Of a DNA stretch of 19,122 nucleotides, positions 1-8,361 are shown piece by piece. How positions within the stretch are numbered: position 1 is the stretch's first letter; every line of letters begins with the position of its first letter. Position numbers and translations under genes: made by a program. The notes below the pieces were generated by a model. That model saw only the letters and a list, made by a program, of their open reading frames with translations. It was not told where the DNA came from and ran no database searches. The stretch comes from CAZXEU01 sp964639665 (GTDB lineage: Bacteria; Bacteroidota; Rhodothermia; Rhodothermales; Bin80), in NCBI GenBank assembly GCA_964639665.1, contig CAZXEU010000188.1:1-19122 (forward strand). The letters are read 5' to 3'.

Positions 1-203
1 TATCTGACGCCACCATGTATGAGCTTGGTGCTGCGGCTTGACGTTCCTTCAGCAAAATCGGCCTGCTCAAGAAGAACCGTTCGATAGCCGCGAGACGCTG
101 CGTCGACGGCAGCGCCGAGACCGGTCGCGCCGCCTCCTATGATGATCACGTCCCACGGACGGTCCTCGTCGCGGATTCGGTCAATGAAGACCTCGCGGTT
201 CAT
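1..203 (-). CDS. glpD: Glycerol-3-phosphate dehydrogenase, N-terminal part (runs off the left edge)
   Basis: This is an FAD-dependent dehydrogenase that oxidises sn-glycerol-3-phosphate to dihydroxyacetone phosphate at the cytoplasmic membrane and passes electrons to quinone. Only the first 67 codons are in the window. Reading from the ATG at 203 gives an N-terminus that enters a Rossmann FAD fold: hydrophobic strand DVIIIGGGATG (GxGxxG at residues 23-28), helix, second strand ending in Glu46, which in this family contacts the FAD ribose. It then shows the family-typical stretch GTSSRSTKLIHGGVR. The ATG overlaps the stop of the upstream SurA/PpiC-like gene as ATGA (200-203), so the two are probably translated from one message. 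The pairing of a central metabolic enzyme with a folding lipoprotein is not obviously functional. Other FAD oxidoreductases share the fold, but the HGGVR signature makes this call strong. Confidence 0.9.
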   Translation of the reverse strand, partial: MNREVFIDRIRDEDRPWDVIIIGGGATGLGAAVDAASRGYRTVLLEQADFAEGTSSRSTKLIHGGVR

Positions 204-1612
204 GGGAAAGGGTCGTCTTGCCGGAGGGATGCCATGCCAGGCAACCAGACGGGATCGGCAACGGGGAAGGCAGGGCGAAGCGTATGCCCCTTGAGCACGG
301 TGAGCCCCGCGTGGTGAGGAGGCGAAAGAACAAGCGTATCCAGCACAGCATGATTGATGACCACGCCGTAGCGTTCACGCAGCCGCGCCAGGGTCTCCTC
401 AATGGACTCTCCGCTTTCGGCTAGCTCTGCGAGCCTCGCTCGATACACCCACTTGTCCGTCCACAGGCCAAGTTCGTGGCTCAGCGCCGGGTCGTCGTCC
501 AGGTCTTCCGCCAGTGCACGCTTGACAAAGTAGTGGTCTCGAAGGGTAAGGCCGATCGCGTCGTACAGGTCGTTTTCGAAGTCCTCTCGCCGCTCATGGC
601 GGAGGGGATACCGCAAGGCCGGAAAGGCTTCGAGGAATTCCCTGACGGTCCAGTCTCCGTCCGTTGTCGTGATTAGCACATTATCAAGAATCTGGCGGAG
701 GCTGTCCGCATAGGCGGCTCTGTGTGATTGCAGCGCCGCGAGGAGGTTGCCCTCGGGCGGCTCCTCCCGGTGCCACTGCCAGAGTGCCGCACGCAGCGAC
801 GAGTAGGGCGCAGGCCTAATGCGCACGTCCAGCGGCTTCATCATGGAGCCGATGAATTCCCGTGCAAGGACTTTCGCCTTCTGCGCAAAGACTACCTGCT
901 CGTACGTAGCGCCTGCATCGCCAGTTGGCAGAGCGGGCCCCCGCCGCACATCGATAAGCTCCAGCAACAGGAACTGGCCATGGTAGGGCAGCGGCATCGA
1001 GATCTCACCGATCGGAAGATCCAGGATCGCGGCCATAAGGTCCGGATGAAGGTCGTGGCTGCCGACGTAGGGACTCTCGAAGTCCGAAGGCTGCAGGTTT
1101 TGCCCGTCGTTATCGGATACGAATTCCAGTATGAGCGCAGGCAAGCCTTTCGTGCGCGCCTCATCGCGAAGTCGGTGGGCTTCCTGAAGTGACCTGGCCG
1201 GCAAATACCTCAGGCGGAAGGAAGTCTGGTCCTGCTGCATGGCCAGCGCTATGTCCTCGGGCGCAACGTCCACGTGGTCGTTGACATGGCGCTCGAATAC
1301 CTGCTCCACCAGGAGTTCGTCGCGCAGATCCTCGATGTGGCGCCTGACATCCGGGTGATCCAGAAGCCCGCGCCGAATGCCGTCACGTGCTAGCAGCTTT
1401 TCGTCGATAATGCGGTTGAGATAGGCCAGCCTGACGTTGCTCCCACGGTGCAACTGGGGAAATCCGAATTCATAGTTCAGGACAAAGTCCCTGGCATAGA
1501 TGGGCTCGCCGCCCACCGTGGCTACCGCGGGTTCCTGGTCTGCCGGCACTGGCGTCTCCGGGCCGCAGCCGAGAGCCGAAATCAAGAGGACAATACTCGC
1601 CCAACCACGCAT
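200..1612 (-). CDS. SurA/PpiC-like peptidyl-prolyl isomerase lipoprotein
   Basis: Predicted periplasmic folding factor of 470 residues. The N-terminus is a short hydrophobic signal ending in SALGC, so Cys16 is the likely lipidation site. Residues 30-110 match the SurA N-terminal pattern: a short strand (ATVGGEPIYARDF), then a long helical region with RIIDEKLLARDGIRRG. Residues about 130-225 look like a degenerate parvulin domain, with the expected late motif LPIGEISMPLPYHGQFLLLELID. The C-terminal 240 residues are helical and charged, and I do not recognise them. Proteins of this type escort outer-membrane barrels or exported proteins through the periplasm, which suits a neighbourhood of secreted and barrel proteins. 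It begins 3 bp after the stop of the upstream sorting-domain gene and overlaps glpD by 4 bp, so it sits mid-operon. Whether the parvulin domain is catalytically active cannot be judged from the sequence. Confidence 0.75.
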   Translation of the reverse strand: MRGWASIVLLISALGCGPETPVPADQEPAVATVGGEPIYARDFVLNYEFGFPQLHRGSNVRLAYLNRIIDEKLLARDGIRRGLLDHPDVRRHIEDLRDELLVEQVFERHVNDHVDVAPEDIALAMQQDQTSFRLRYLPARSLQEAHRLRDEARTKGLPALILEFVSDNDGQNLQPSDFESPYVGSHDLHPDLMAAILDLPIGEISMPLPYHGQFLLLELIDVRRGPALPTGDAGATYEQVVFAQKAKVLAREFIGSMMKPLDVRIRPAPYSSLRAALWQWHREEPPEGNLLAALQSHRAAYADSLRQILDNVLITTTDGDWTVREFLEAFPALRYPLRHERREDFENDLYDAIGLTLRDHYFVKRALAEDLDDDPALSHELGLWTDKWVYRARLAELAESGESIEETLARLRERYGVVINHAVLDTLVLSPPHHAGLTVLKGHTLRPAFPVADPVWLPGMASLRQDDPFP

Positions 1613-1615
1613 GCC

Positions 1616-3595
1616 TTAACGCACCAGAAAGAACGGCTGATGGCTCCGGCGTCCTGCCGCTTCCACTACCAGCATGTACGGTCCGGATGCCAGGTCGTCT
1701 ATCGTCCACGTGACGCGGTGGCTGCCCGGCTCCTGCGCCGGGTAGACGACATCCCTGGCCATTCGGCCCAGAAGGTCGAAAGCCATGAGGCGCACCCGCG
1801 AAGGTCTCTCCAGGAAATAGCTTATGTGAACCCGGGATGCCGCGGGGTTGGGGAATACTTCGATGCGCGGCTCTGACGGCGCGACCTCGGCGGGCGCGCG
1901 CCCTTCAACGTGCACCAAGAGCTCCGAGAGGTCCACGCCGTAAACAAACGGATAGAACGTGGACCATCCGACTGCACGCTGATAAAAGTCTGTACCGGAC
2001 TCGGAATTTGTCCACAGCGTCCCATTGGACGAGAATGCAAGGTCCTCAATGCCATGGGGAAACGTGATGCTGGCCTCCCATCCCGCACCCGTGCCCGGTC
2101 GGAAATCGGAGCGTTTGAAGCGCAATACCTCCGCCTCCCGGCTATTTCGATTCCGGGCCATGAAGACGTAGACCGTACCTGCCACGGCATGGAGGTCCAC
2201 GCCCTGAATGCGGCGCGGAATGGGATAGACGACGGGGCTTGCGCCCCTGGCAATCAGGCCGTCACTGTCCAGCGGGTAGCCGTAGAGATAGGGCTGCTGC
2301 TCACTCGCAGTTCGGTAGTCACCCACCCAGAGCGTGTCCTGGAAAGAGGACACGAATGAGGCCTTGCTCAGAACTGCGCGTGATCCGTCTGTGTCCGGCA
2401 AGAGGTCGACGTACCGGCCGGCGGCCTCCTCGTATCGCGGCAGCACGTAGCGTTCCAACAATCCTTCGGATGCGACATAGAGGGCTTCGCCAACGACAGC
2501 GACCCCTCCCACGTGCGCCGTTCTCAATAGGCCGTTCAAGCGAAACGTGCGGCGTGCGCGGCCCGAGGCCACGTCGATTTCTGCGACAATGGATCGCTGC
2601 GTCCTCAGCCGGTTGGTTCGTGTTCTATGGTAGTAGGAGACATAAACGAGGCTCGCCTGCCCCGCCTCGTCACTCCGCACGGCAGTTCCTTGCGGAATGA
2701 AGGCATCGTTTACGTGCGGCAGGAAGAATCGGCGGGCAACCGGCGTCGAATACGAGTCTATTCGCTGATCCATGGGGAGACGAAAGCCATCCACTTCGTA
2801 GTCGTGAAATGAAGGCATGCCGAAATAGGCGCTCCCGTCGAAAGGCGGCACGGTGGTCAGATATAGCGGATGGGCTACATAGTCGCGCACTAGAGCTGCG
2901 AATACCAGGCCTGTAAGCGTGCCCGTCAGGCTTGGAGCATCCTCCTGGCCCTCCGCTTCCGTAGCCACGAAGAACGGCCGCGCAATAGCGTATGGCGATG
3001 CAATGGCAGCCGTAAACGATGCTTCCGCTTCCAGTCTTCCATCGCGGTATATCCTGAGAACGAGTGTATTGGAAAACGTGTATTCGGCCGTGGCGGCAAT
3101 CCATGCGTCCTGATCTGCCAGGACCTCTTCGGAGCCGTCGACGCGATATGCCGTGCCTCCAATCACAACCGAAAAGTAGGGCACGCTCGACTGCAGGCCG
3201 AGCGTAATTCCGTCGCTTGATCCGATGCGGTTGCTGAGCAGCGAGTGGTGTGCGCCGGTTTCCAGGAGCCGCAGCCACACTTCGGCGGTCAGTCGCGGGC
3301 CGGCCGGCTGGCTGACGTCTTCTGCAGGGCCGCCCCACAGGGTGGACGAGGCGCCCTCGAATTCCGCGGCCCAGATGGGTTCGTAGCCCCAGCCACCCGG
3401 CCAGCGCGCCGCGCGCTCAAGCGGATCAAGAAACGGCCCTGCTTCCACGGACCGCGCTTCAATGGTTGAGGAAAACTCCGGTGCCCCGGGCAGATAGCGA
3501 AATACCACTCCGGCCGCACTGCCGTCTCCGGCGGACACCGCAGCTGCAGCCGCCACGCAGGCCAGGAGCGGCAAGCGTCTTGCAATCGCGCCCAT
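1616..3595 (-). CDS. Secreted LamG/propeller-like protein with T9SS type A sorting domain
   Basis: A 659-residue exported protein of unknown function. The first 22 or so residues form a signal peptide (ARRLPLLACVAAAAAVSA). Residues about 40-240 resemble a LamG/concanavalin-like jelly roll: RLTAEVWLRLLETG, then strands ending in LVLRIYRDGRLEAEASF. The middle (about 250-560) has repeated strand units such as GGVAVVGEALYVASEG, DTLWVGDYR and GTVYVFMARN, consistent with a beta-propeller; the fold is inferred from this rhythm. Residues 578-659 are a T9SS type A C-terminal sorting domain: IEVFPNPAASRVHISY, then RVRLMAFDLLGRM and a final strand pair ending FFLVR. The family is expected to be carried across the outer membrane and released or anchored at the surface. 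It starts 105 bp beyond the lamin-tail gene, past a strong hairpin, so it may have its own promoter. It is followed 3 bp later by the SurA/PpiC-like gene. Confidence 0.75.
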   Translation of the reverse strand: MGAIARRLPLLACVAAAAAVSAGDGSAAGVVFRYLPGAPEFSSTIEARSVEAGPFLDPLERAARWPGGWGYEPIWAAEFEGASSTLWGGPAEDVSQPAGPRLTAEVWLRLLETGAHHSLLSNRIGSSDGITLGLQSSVPYFSVVIGGTAYRVDGSEEVLADQDAWIAATAEYTFSNTLVLRIYRDGRLEAEASFTAAIASPYAIARPFFVATEAEGQEDAPSLTGTLTGLVFAALVRDYVAHPLYLTTVPPFDGSAYFGMPSFHDYEVDGFRLPMDQRIDSYSTPVARRFFLPHVNDAFIPQGTAVRSDEAGQASLVYVSYYHRTRTNRLRTQRSIVAEIDVASGRARRTFRLNGLLRTAHVGGVAVVGEALYVASEGLLERYVLPRYEEAAGRYVDLLPDTDGSRAVLSKASFVSSFQDTLWVGDYRTASEQQPYLYGYPLDSDGLIARGASPVVYPIPRRIQGVDLHAVAGTVYVFMARNRNSREAEVLRFKRSDFRPGTGAGWEASITFPHGIEDLAFSSNGTLWTNSESGTDFYQRAVGWSTFYPFVYGVDLSELLVHVEGRAPAEVAPSEPRIEVFPNPAASRVHISYFLERPSRVRLMAFDLLGRMARDVVYPAQEPGSHRVTWTIDDLASGPYMLVVEAAGRRSHQPFFLVR

Positions 3596-3658
3596 TATTG
3601 CGCGTTCAGGGGATTCACACCGGGCAATTGTCCGCTGATGTACCTACGGCGATGCGAT

Positions 3659-3693
3659 GACCGGCGGGCAGCCGGAGGGGCTGCCCGCCGGTC
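3659..3693 (-). terminator. Perfect 15-bp hairpin, probable terminator or mRNA 3'-end stabiliser
   Basis: Seven bases past the stop codon of the lamin-tail gene lies a perfect inverted repeat: stem GACCGGCGGGCAGCC at 3659-3673, a 5-base loop, and its exact reverse complement at 3679-3693. A GC-rich stem of 15 perfect pairs is much stronger than expected by chance. No run of T follows on the minus strand, so it is not a classical intrinsic terminator. It may stop transcription without a U-tract or protect the 3' end of the message. It separates the lamin-tail gene from the next gene. Confidence 0.65.
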
Positions 3694-3700
3694 GGGTGGC

Positions 3701-6673
3701 CTACTTCACGAAGACCATCTTGCGCACGAGGTTCGTGTTGCCGGCGCGAAGAACATAGAAGTAGACGCCGCTGGCAAAGCGGTCGGCGCGGAAGTTTATC
3801 GTGTACGTCCCGGCAGACAGGGCTGCCTCATCGACCAGCACCTGGACGCGCTGTCCCAGCACGTTGTACACGACGATTCTCACGTCGGATGTATGGGGGA
3901 CGGTATACGAAATCGATGTCACGGGATTGAAGGGGTTCGGATAGTTCTGCTCCAGGGTGAACCGTCCGGGCAATTCGGTTTCGGTGTCCCTGTCCACAAG
4001 CAAGGCGGCGTCCACCCACATCGGCACGGTCGCCGGGTCATACACCCCGTCGCTGTCAAATCCGCCGAGGTATCCCGTGAATCCGTTCCCGGTGGCGTCT
4101 TCCGTCGTCTCGCCCTGCCCTTCGTCCAGGTGCCAGAGGGCCAGCGTCATGGCGTCCGGCTCGAACGGCTCGGTCTGCAGGTCAAAGCTTTCCATGCCGG
4201 CGTAGCGATCGACCAGCGAGACGCGCACCTCGTCTATCATGCCCCGAAACCCTTCGTACCGGTCGTTCCAGAGGTCGGACGCGCCGTTGCCGATGGCCGC
4301 CTGCATGGTGCCTCCCAGCAGCGGAACCTGCGACTCGATTTCGGCAACCAGCTTGCCGTCCAGGAACATCCGCATGTTGTTGGCAACGTTCCACGTTACG
4401 GCCACGTGATACCAGCGCGGGTAGAACTTCGTGCGGATATCGCTGCTCTGGTTGAGGTTTACCGTATTGGTACCGTCCTGCATAAAGAACAGGAGACGCC
4501 CCTCGCTGCGTCGCCATCCAAGACCGAGGTCACCGGGGTTGTTGCCCCCCAGATTCTTGCCGAAGAGGTAGGTCCAGTCCGGGTCGTGCGTGTCGTTGGT
4601 GATCACCGAGTCAGGCCTGAACCAGAGCTCGACCGTGCCTTCGTCCATTCGAATCGGGAATAGCTGGGGCGCATCGCGAATCTCCACCCGGTCACGCTCC
4701 CACCAGTTGAATGCCATCACATAACCCGTTCCCCAGGGATGCGGCACGCTCCTGAATTCGTCAAGGCCGCCCACGCCACCTATGGTCGTGGCAGGCGACC
4801 AGGGGCCTTCGCCGGTAGCCAGGTGCTGTACAAAGGGATCCGCAGAAAGGATATTGCCGTCAGGCTCACGCGTAATGGAGTTGTCCATGTCCGCAGCTGC
4901 CGCCGTATTCAGCGTAAACTCCCAGTCGACCGCAGCGCCTCCGCTCATGACCATGGGGGCATCTGCACCGCTTGCGGTGCCAAATGCGACATACGCGTCG
5001 TAGGCGCCGTCAGGGCTTACGAGCACCGCGTAGTCTCCCGCCTCATCCATGCCATCGCCGATCATGCCGCCGGCGGCAAACACGCGCGACTGGAGCGGGT
5101 CTTCATTGTATCCCGGAACGGCGGATACGTCGCCACCACCGAATACCGCGACCACCTTGAGCGGAGGAAGCACGAATCCGTCCGGGAACGTGAATGACAG
5201 TCCCCCCGGATCGCCGACGCTCCAGCCGGAAAGGTCGACAGACTCCTCTTCGCTGGTGTTGATGAGTTCGATGAACTCGTCCTCCAGGTCGCTGGCCATG
5301 CCATCGCCGTTGGCATCGCCCGCCGCGTCGGCAAGGATTTCATTGATCACGACGGTTACCGGAGGTTGGGGCGGCGGCACCTGCGTGCGGCCGTCTACGG
5401 TCTGCGCCGGCGAATATGCCCGGCTGCTGACCTCCAGATGCTGCACGAATGGATCCGGCACGGCTATGTTGCCGTCCGGGAACCGCGTCACCGAATTGTC
5501 TGCGTTGGCAGGCGCGGCGATGTCCTGCTCAAACTCGAATTCCGTTCCTGCCGGATACGTCCCTTCGGCAGGTCCTCCCGTGTTGGCCAGGCTGCCGTAG
5601 GCGAACCAGGTATCATACGCGCCGTCATCCGACAGCAGCATGATAATGTCACCTCCGTTGGCAAAGCCGTTGCCCACGGTACTGTCCGCCTGGAAGACGC
5701 GCGTCATCATCGGGTCCGCGTCGTAGCCCGGCACGTTGGACACGTCTCCTCCGCCGAAGACCACGATAATGCCTCGGGGCTCGACGGTGTATCCGTCCGG
5801 AAATACGAAGTTGATGCCTTCATCATCTCCGAGCATCCAGCCGCCGATGTCAACGGCAGCATCGCCCACGTTGGCCAGCTCAATGAATTCGTCCCGGGAA
5901 GAACTGCGCGTTCCGTCCATGTTCGCGTCGCCGGGAGCCCCGCCTGGCGGATCAGCCAGGACTTCATTGATAACTATGGTTATCGGCGGCCGGGCCCTTG
6001 GAATTGTGTTGTCGCCGGCAATGGTCAGTCCCGGCGAAAACAGGTCTGAGCTGACTTCCGTATGCTGTATAAACGGATCAGGCGTCGAAACATCGCCATC
6101 GGGATACCTGGTCACCGAGACATCCTCGTTGGCTACAGCCGCCACATCCACCTGGAATTCGAACGTGATGCCTTGGACTGCATCCGAAGTAGGCGGGCCC
6201 AGACCCGACCTCGAATTGTAGGCGAGGTACATGTCCTCCTCGCCGTCGGGCGACTGGACGACGATGTAGTCGCCGCCGTTGGCGAGGCCATTGCCGACAC
6301 TGTCACCAGTCGCAAAGACCCGCGTCAGAAGGGGATCCGAGTCGTAGCCCGGGACATTACTGGCATCGCCGCCCCCGAAGATCACGAGCAGCGCCCTTGG
6401 AGGCAGCATGTAGCCATCCGGGAACGTAAAGTCGATTCTCTCATCGTCGCCCACCATCCAGCCCGTCAAATCGAGCGTATCCGCACTGACATTTGCAAGC
6501 TCAACGAACTCGTCGAGCACTCCGTGCCGCGTTCCGTCGCCATTGGCATCGCCAGGAAGGTCCGCTGCGGGATCGGCGAGAAATTCGTTTATGATGAGGC
6601 GCGGCGCCTGCTGCGCCAGGGCTGTGCCGGCAAACAGGACCATGCCGGCCAGGCAGGTTAGCAAAGTTCTCAT
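3701..6673 (-). CDS. Three-repeat lamin-tail/LamG surface protein with T9SS type A sorting domain
   Basis: A 990-residue exported protein. I chose the ATG at 6673 because it gives a clean signal peptide (MRTLLTCLAGMVLFAGTALA, then QQAP). A start at 6790 would add 39 polar residues in front of it. Three lamin-tail-like units follow at about 26-233, 234-441 and 442-635. Each opens with INE(F/V/I)LAD, an acidic DAN-D-G loop and a DEF(V/I)EL strand, continues with GW-GD and FPDGY/F, has a GGGD(A/V)S-VPGY loop and ends in DPF(V/I)QH. A LamG/concanavalin-like domain occupies about 660-850 (GTVELWFRPDSV, RWYHVAVTW, GMIDEVRVS). The last 85 or so residues are a T9SS sorting domain (LEQNYPNPFNP, VYNVLGQRV, KMVFVK). 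The likely role is a cell-surface or secreted binding protein; the ligand is unknown. The repeats may bind calcium through their DxNxDG loops. No catalytic domain is visible. It is probably its own transcription unit, with a 581-bp gap upstream and a hairpin downstream. Confidence 0.85.
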   Translation of the reverse strand: MRTLLTCLAGMVLFAGTALAQQAPRLIINEFLADPAADLPGDANGDGTRHGVLDEFVELANVSADTLDLTGWMVGDDERIDFTFPDGYMLPPRALLVIFGGGDASNVPGYDSDPLLTRVFATGDSVGNGLANGGDYIVVQSPDGEEDMYLAYNSRSGLGPPTSDAVQGITFEFQVDVAAVANEDVSVTRYPDGDVSTPDPFIQHTEVSSDLFSPGLTIAGDNTIPRARPPITIVINEVLADPPGGAPGDANMDGTRSSSRDEFIELANVGDAAVDIGGWMLGDDEGINFVFPDGYTVEPRGIIVVFGGGDVSNVPGYDADPMMTRVFQADSTVGNGFANGGDIIMLLSDDGAYDTWFAYGSLANTGGPAEGTYPAGTEFEFEQDIAAPANADNSVTRFPDGNIAVPDPFVQHLEVSSRAYSPAQTVDGRTQVPPPQPPVTVVINEILADAAGDANGDGMASDLEDEFIELINTSEEESVDLSGWSVGDPGGLSFTFPDGFVLPPLKVVAVFGGGDVSAVPGYNEDPLQSRVFAAGGMIGDGMDEAGDYAVLVSPDGAYDAYVAFGTASGADAPMVMSGGAAVDWEFTLNTAAAADMDNSITREPDGNILSADPFVQHLATGEGPWSPATTIGGVGGLDEFRSVPHPWGTGYVMAFNWWERDRVEIRDAPQLFPIRMDEGTVELWFRPDSVITNDTHDPDWTYLFGKNLGGNNPGDLGLGWRRSEGRLLFFMQDGTNTVNLNQSSDIRTKFYPRWYHVAVTWNVANNMRMFLDGKLVAEIESQVPLLGGTMQAAIGNGASDLWNDRYEGFRGMIDEVRVSLVDRYAGMESFDLQTEPFEPDAMTLALWHLDEGQGETTEDATGNGFTGYLGGFDSDGVYDPATVPMWVDAALLVDRDTETELPGRFTLEQNYPNPFNPVTSISYTVPHTSDVRIVVYNVLGQRVQVLVDEAALSAGTYTINFRADRFASGVYFYVLRAGNTNLVRKMVFVK
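4769..6598 (-). repeat. Three in-frame tandem repeats of about 620 bp within the lamin-tail gene
   Basis: Unit 1 is about 6598-5975, unit 2 about 5974-5351, and unit 3 about 5350-4769. The protein period is about 207-208 residues, set by the spacing of the INE start motifs and the DPF-QH end motifs. The third unit is a little shorter because it lacks part of the loop before DANGDG. The units are similar in protein but clearly diverged in DNA, so the duplication is old or under selection for variation. Confidence 0.8.
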
Positions 6674-7254
6674 GGTGAATTGGGATTGTGATGAAAAGTA
6701 GTTACCCTGCCTCGCCGCCGAGGCCACCGGCAAGGCGCTGTTTGGCGATGCATGCGCTTTTCCGGAACCAGAAGTACGCACATGGAGCACCGTAGGGCAG
6801 ATTTGAACGGGAAAAACGGTAGCTTCGGCCTCGAGAGTAGGTATTGCGCTTGTCTAGTTGTGAGGCTCACCCGCAGCGCCTGGCTTTAGTTCGTCTGCCG
6901 CGACGAATGCAATCCGCGCTTATCCGATGAATCTCGAATATCCGGGCGGGCGGCCCCAAGTCCATCGACTTTTCTCTGTTTGCAGACCTCAATGTTAAAT
7001 AATAGTTAATTCCTGCGGCGTTCTCAATCCCGAATAGAGGCTCGCTGCGAAAATCATGGCTGGCCGCGGCAAGGCGCGGTGCAAATCTCTGGCCGTGGCA
7101 GCCGTCCAATGCCCGTTGGAAAGGGGCGCATACCATTTGCTGATGTGCGCGGCGCTGCGGCCATTGCTCGGCGCAGGCAGCATTCCCTGGCTGGCGCCGC
7201 GTTTCGCTGCCGCGTGCAGGGATTCAGAGGCTGTGTCCCATCGTCGCATTTTCG
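6674..7254. other. 581-bp intergenic gap, no convincing gene; possible promoter for the lamin-tail gene
   Basis: Short open frames exist here on both strands, but none has a recognisable domain, and several overlap neighbouring genes. An AT-rich island at about 6990-7012 stands out in GC-rich surroundings. On the minus strand it contains TTAACTATTATTTAACATTG, in which TTAAC occurs twice 11 bases apart. It could be a promoter or a regulator site for the gene starting at 6673, but that would leave a leader of more than 300 bases. I see no intrinsic terminator behind the PorV-like gene. Confidence 0.4.
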
Positions 7255-8361
7255 TCAGCGCCTCAGCGTAACCGTGAAGCGATGGGTCGCATTCAGAATG
7301 CCCCACGTCGCGTACGCGTAGTCAACCATTACGCCGAGCTGGCCGAGCATCCGGCGCTCAAGTCCCATGCCGAACGTGTATCCGCCGGTGCGGTCCACCT
7401 GGAAGTAGGAAACCAGCCCGGCCCTAAAGGAAATCGTGTCGATAAACGTGTACTCAAGCCCCAGGTTAACGGCCTCGCTGTTGTCCGATGGGTGCAGGAC
7501 GTCGGCGGCGAGCGTCATGCGATGCATGGAGGCTTCCAGCTGGTACGCCACTCCAAACCGGAAAAGAAGCGGCAGCGAGAACGAATCCGTCTGGAGATAT
7601 ACGTTGAGCTTGTCGTTGCTGAAATTGCGCGGGTCGTCGTCGTAGGCCCTGCGCAGATCCCGTCCCTCCAGCCTCATGTCGCTGCCGAAATTCGATAGCC
7701 CCGCCGCCAGGCTCAGGCCACGAAGGTTGGTGTGGTACGTCATCCCTAGGTCGAAAGCATAGGCCTGGGCGCTTGAGTGCCACAGGGTTTCCTGAATGTA
7801 CTTGCCTGAAATGCCGGCCATGAACCGGGGAGTCAGACGGGCGGCATACGTAAGCGAAAGGGCAAGATCCGATGCGCTATAGTACTCCCCCGTGCCTTCC
7901 GGCTGCAGGATGGTGCGCACGGGCGCCTGGTCGACGAGCTGAAAGCTCATTACGCTGAGGCCGAGGGCGCCAAATCGCGGCAGCACGAGAATGGCCGCAA
8001 CGTGTTCGAGGCGGGTATTGGCAAGCCATGTCGTGTGATCAAACGAGACCAGGACCGTGCCGTCCAGCGCAATGGCAGAGGAGGGATTCCAGAACATGGA
8101 CGATGCGTCGTGCGCGAGCGCCACGCCCGCGTTGCCCATGGCCTGGGCGCGGCCTCCCACGCCGATCTCGAGAAACGCCGCAGCGCTGGTGCCTGCATTC
8201 GTGACGTCTTCGACAAAATTCACCGGCCGGTCCTCTTCCTGCGCCCGCACGACGCCGGGCACGAGACTTACCAGGGCTGCAGCCCACGCGGCCCAGCGCG
8301 CGCTAATCAGCATTCGTCTCATGGCTTCGGCCATGCTGCCGTTGGACATGTCGCGACGCAT
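7255..8361 (-). CDS. PorV/PorQ-family outer-membrane beta-barrel protein
   Basis: A 368-residue predicted outer-membrane barrel. A signal peptide ends at about residue 40 (SLVPGVVRA, then QEED). The mature N-terminus carries the family hallmark: GTSAAAFLEIGVGGRAQAMG, followed by GVALAHDASSMFWNPSS. The remainder alternates amphipathic strands with Gly/Asn turns and ends in TFGMGLERRML...FTVTLRR. PorV is the T9SS protein that collects cargo after translocation and delivers it to the attachment complex; PorQ is a relative. Paralogs of less certain role are common, so a cargo-shuttle role here is inferred from family and context. Its ATG at 8361 overlaps the upstream stop as TAATG, suggesting translational coupling. 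In-frame ATGs at 8349, 8334 and 8322 are alternatives; 8322 gives the most ordinary signal peptide length (27 residues). Confidence 0.8.
   Translation of the reverse strand: MRRDMSNGSMAEAMRRMLISARWAAWAAALVSLVPGVVRAQEEDRPVNFVEDVTNAGTSAAAFLEIGVGGRAQAMGNAGVALAHDASSMFWNPSSAIALDGTVLVSFDHTTWLANTRLEHVAAILVLPRFGALGLSVMSFQLVDQAPVRTILQPEGTGEYYSASDLALSLTYAARLTPRFMAGISGKYIQETLWHSSAQAYAFDLGMTYHTNLRGLSLAAGLSNFGSDMRLEGRDLRRAYDDDPRNFSNDKLNVYLQTDSFSLPLLFRFGVAYQLEASMHRMTLAADVLHPSDNSEAVNLGLEYTFIDTISFRAGLVSYFQVDRTGGYTFGMGLERRMLGQLGVMVDYAYATWGILNATHRFTVTLRR

Noticed and set aside
3638..4663. 341-codon open frame on the plus strand
   Set aside because: It lies entirely opposite the lamin-tail gene, whose frame carries clear domains; the plus-strand translation has no recognisable domain and is a product of high GC.
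7148..7201. Inverted repeat CGCGGCGC / GCGCCGCG behind the PorV-like gene
   Set aside because: Eight GC-only pairs with a 38-base loop are not unusual in sequence of this composition.
6867..7306. Two short minus-strand frames in and beside the 581-bp gap
   Set aside because: One overlaps the end of the PorV-like gene, and neither has a signal peptide, a domain or a plausible composition.
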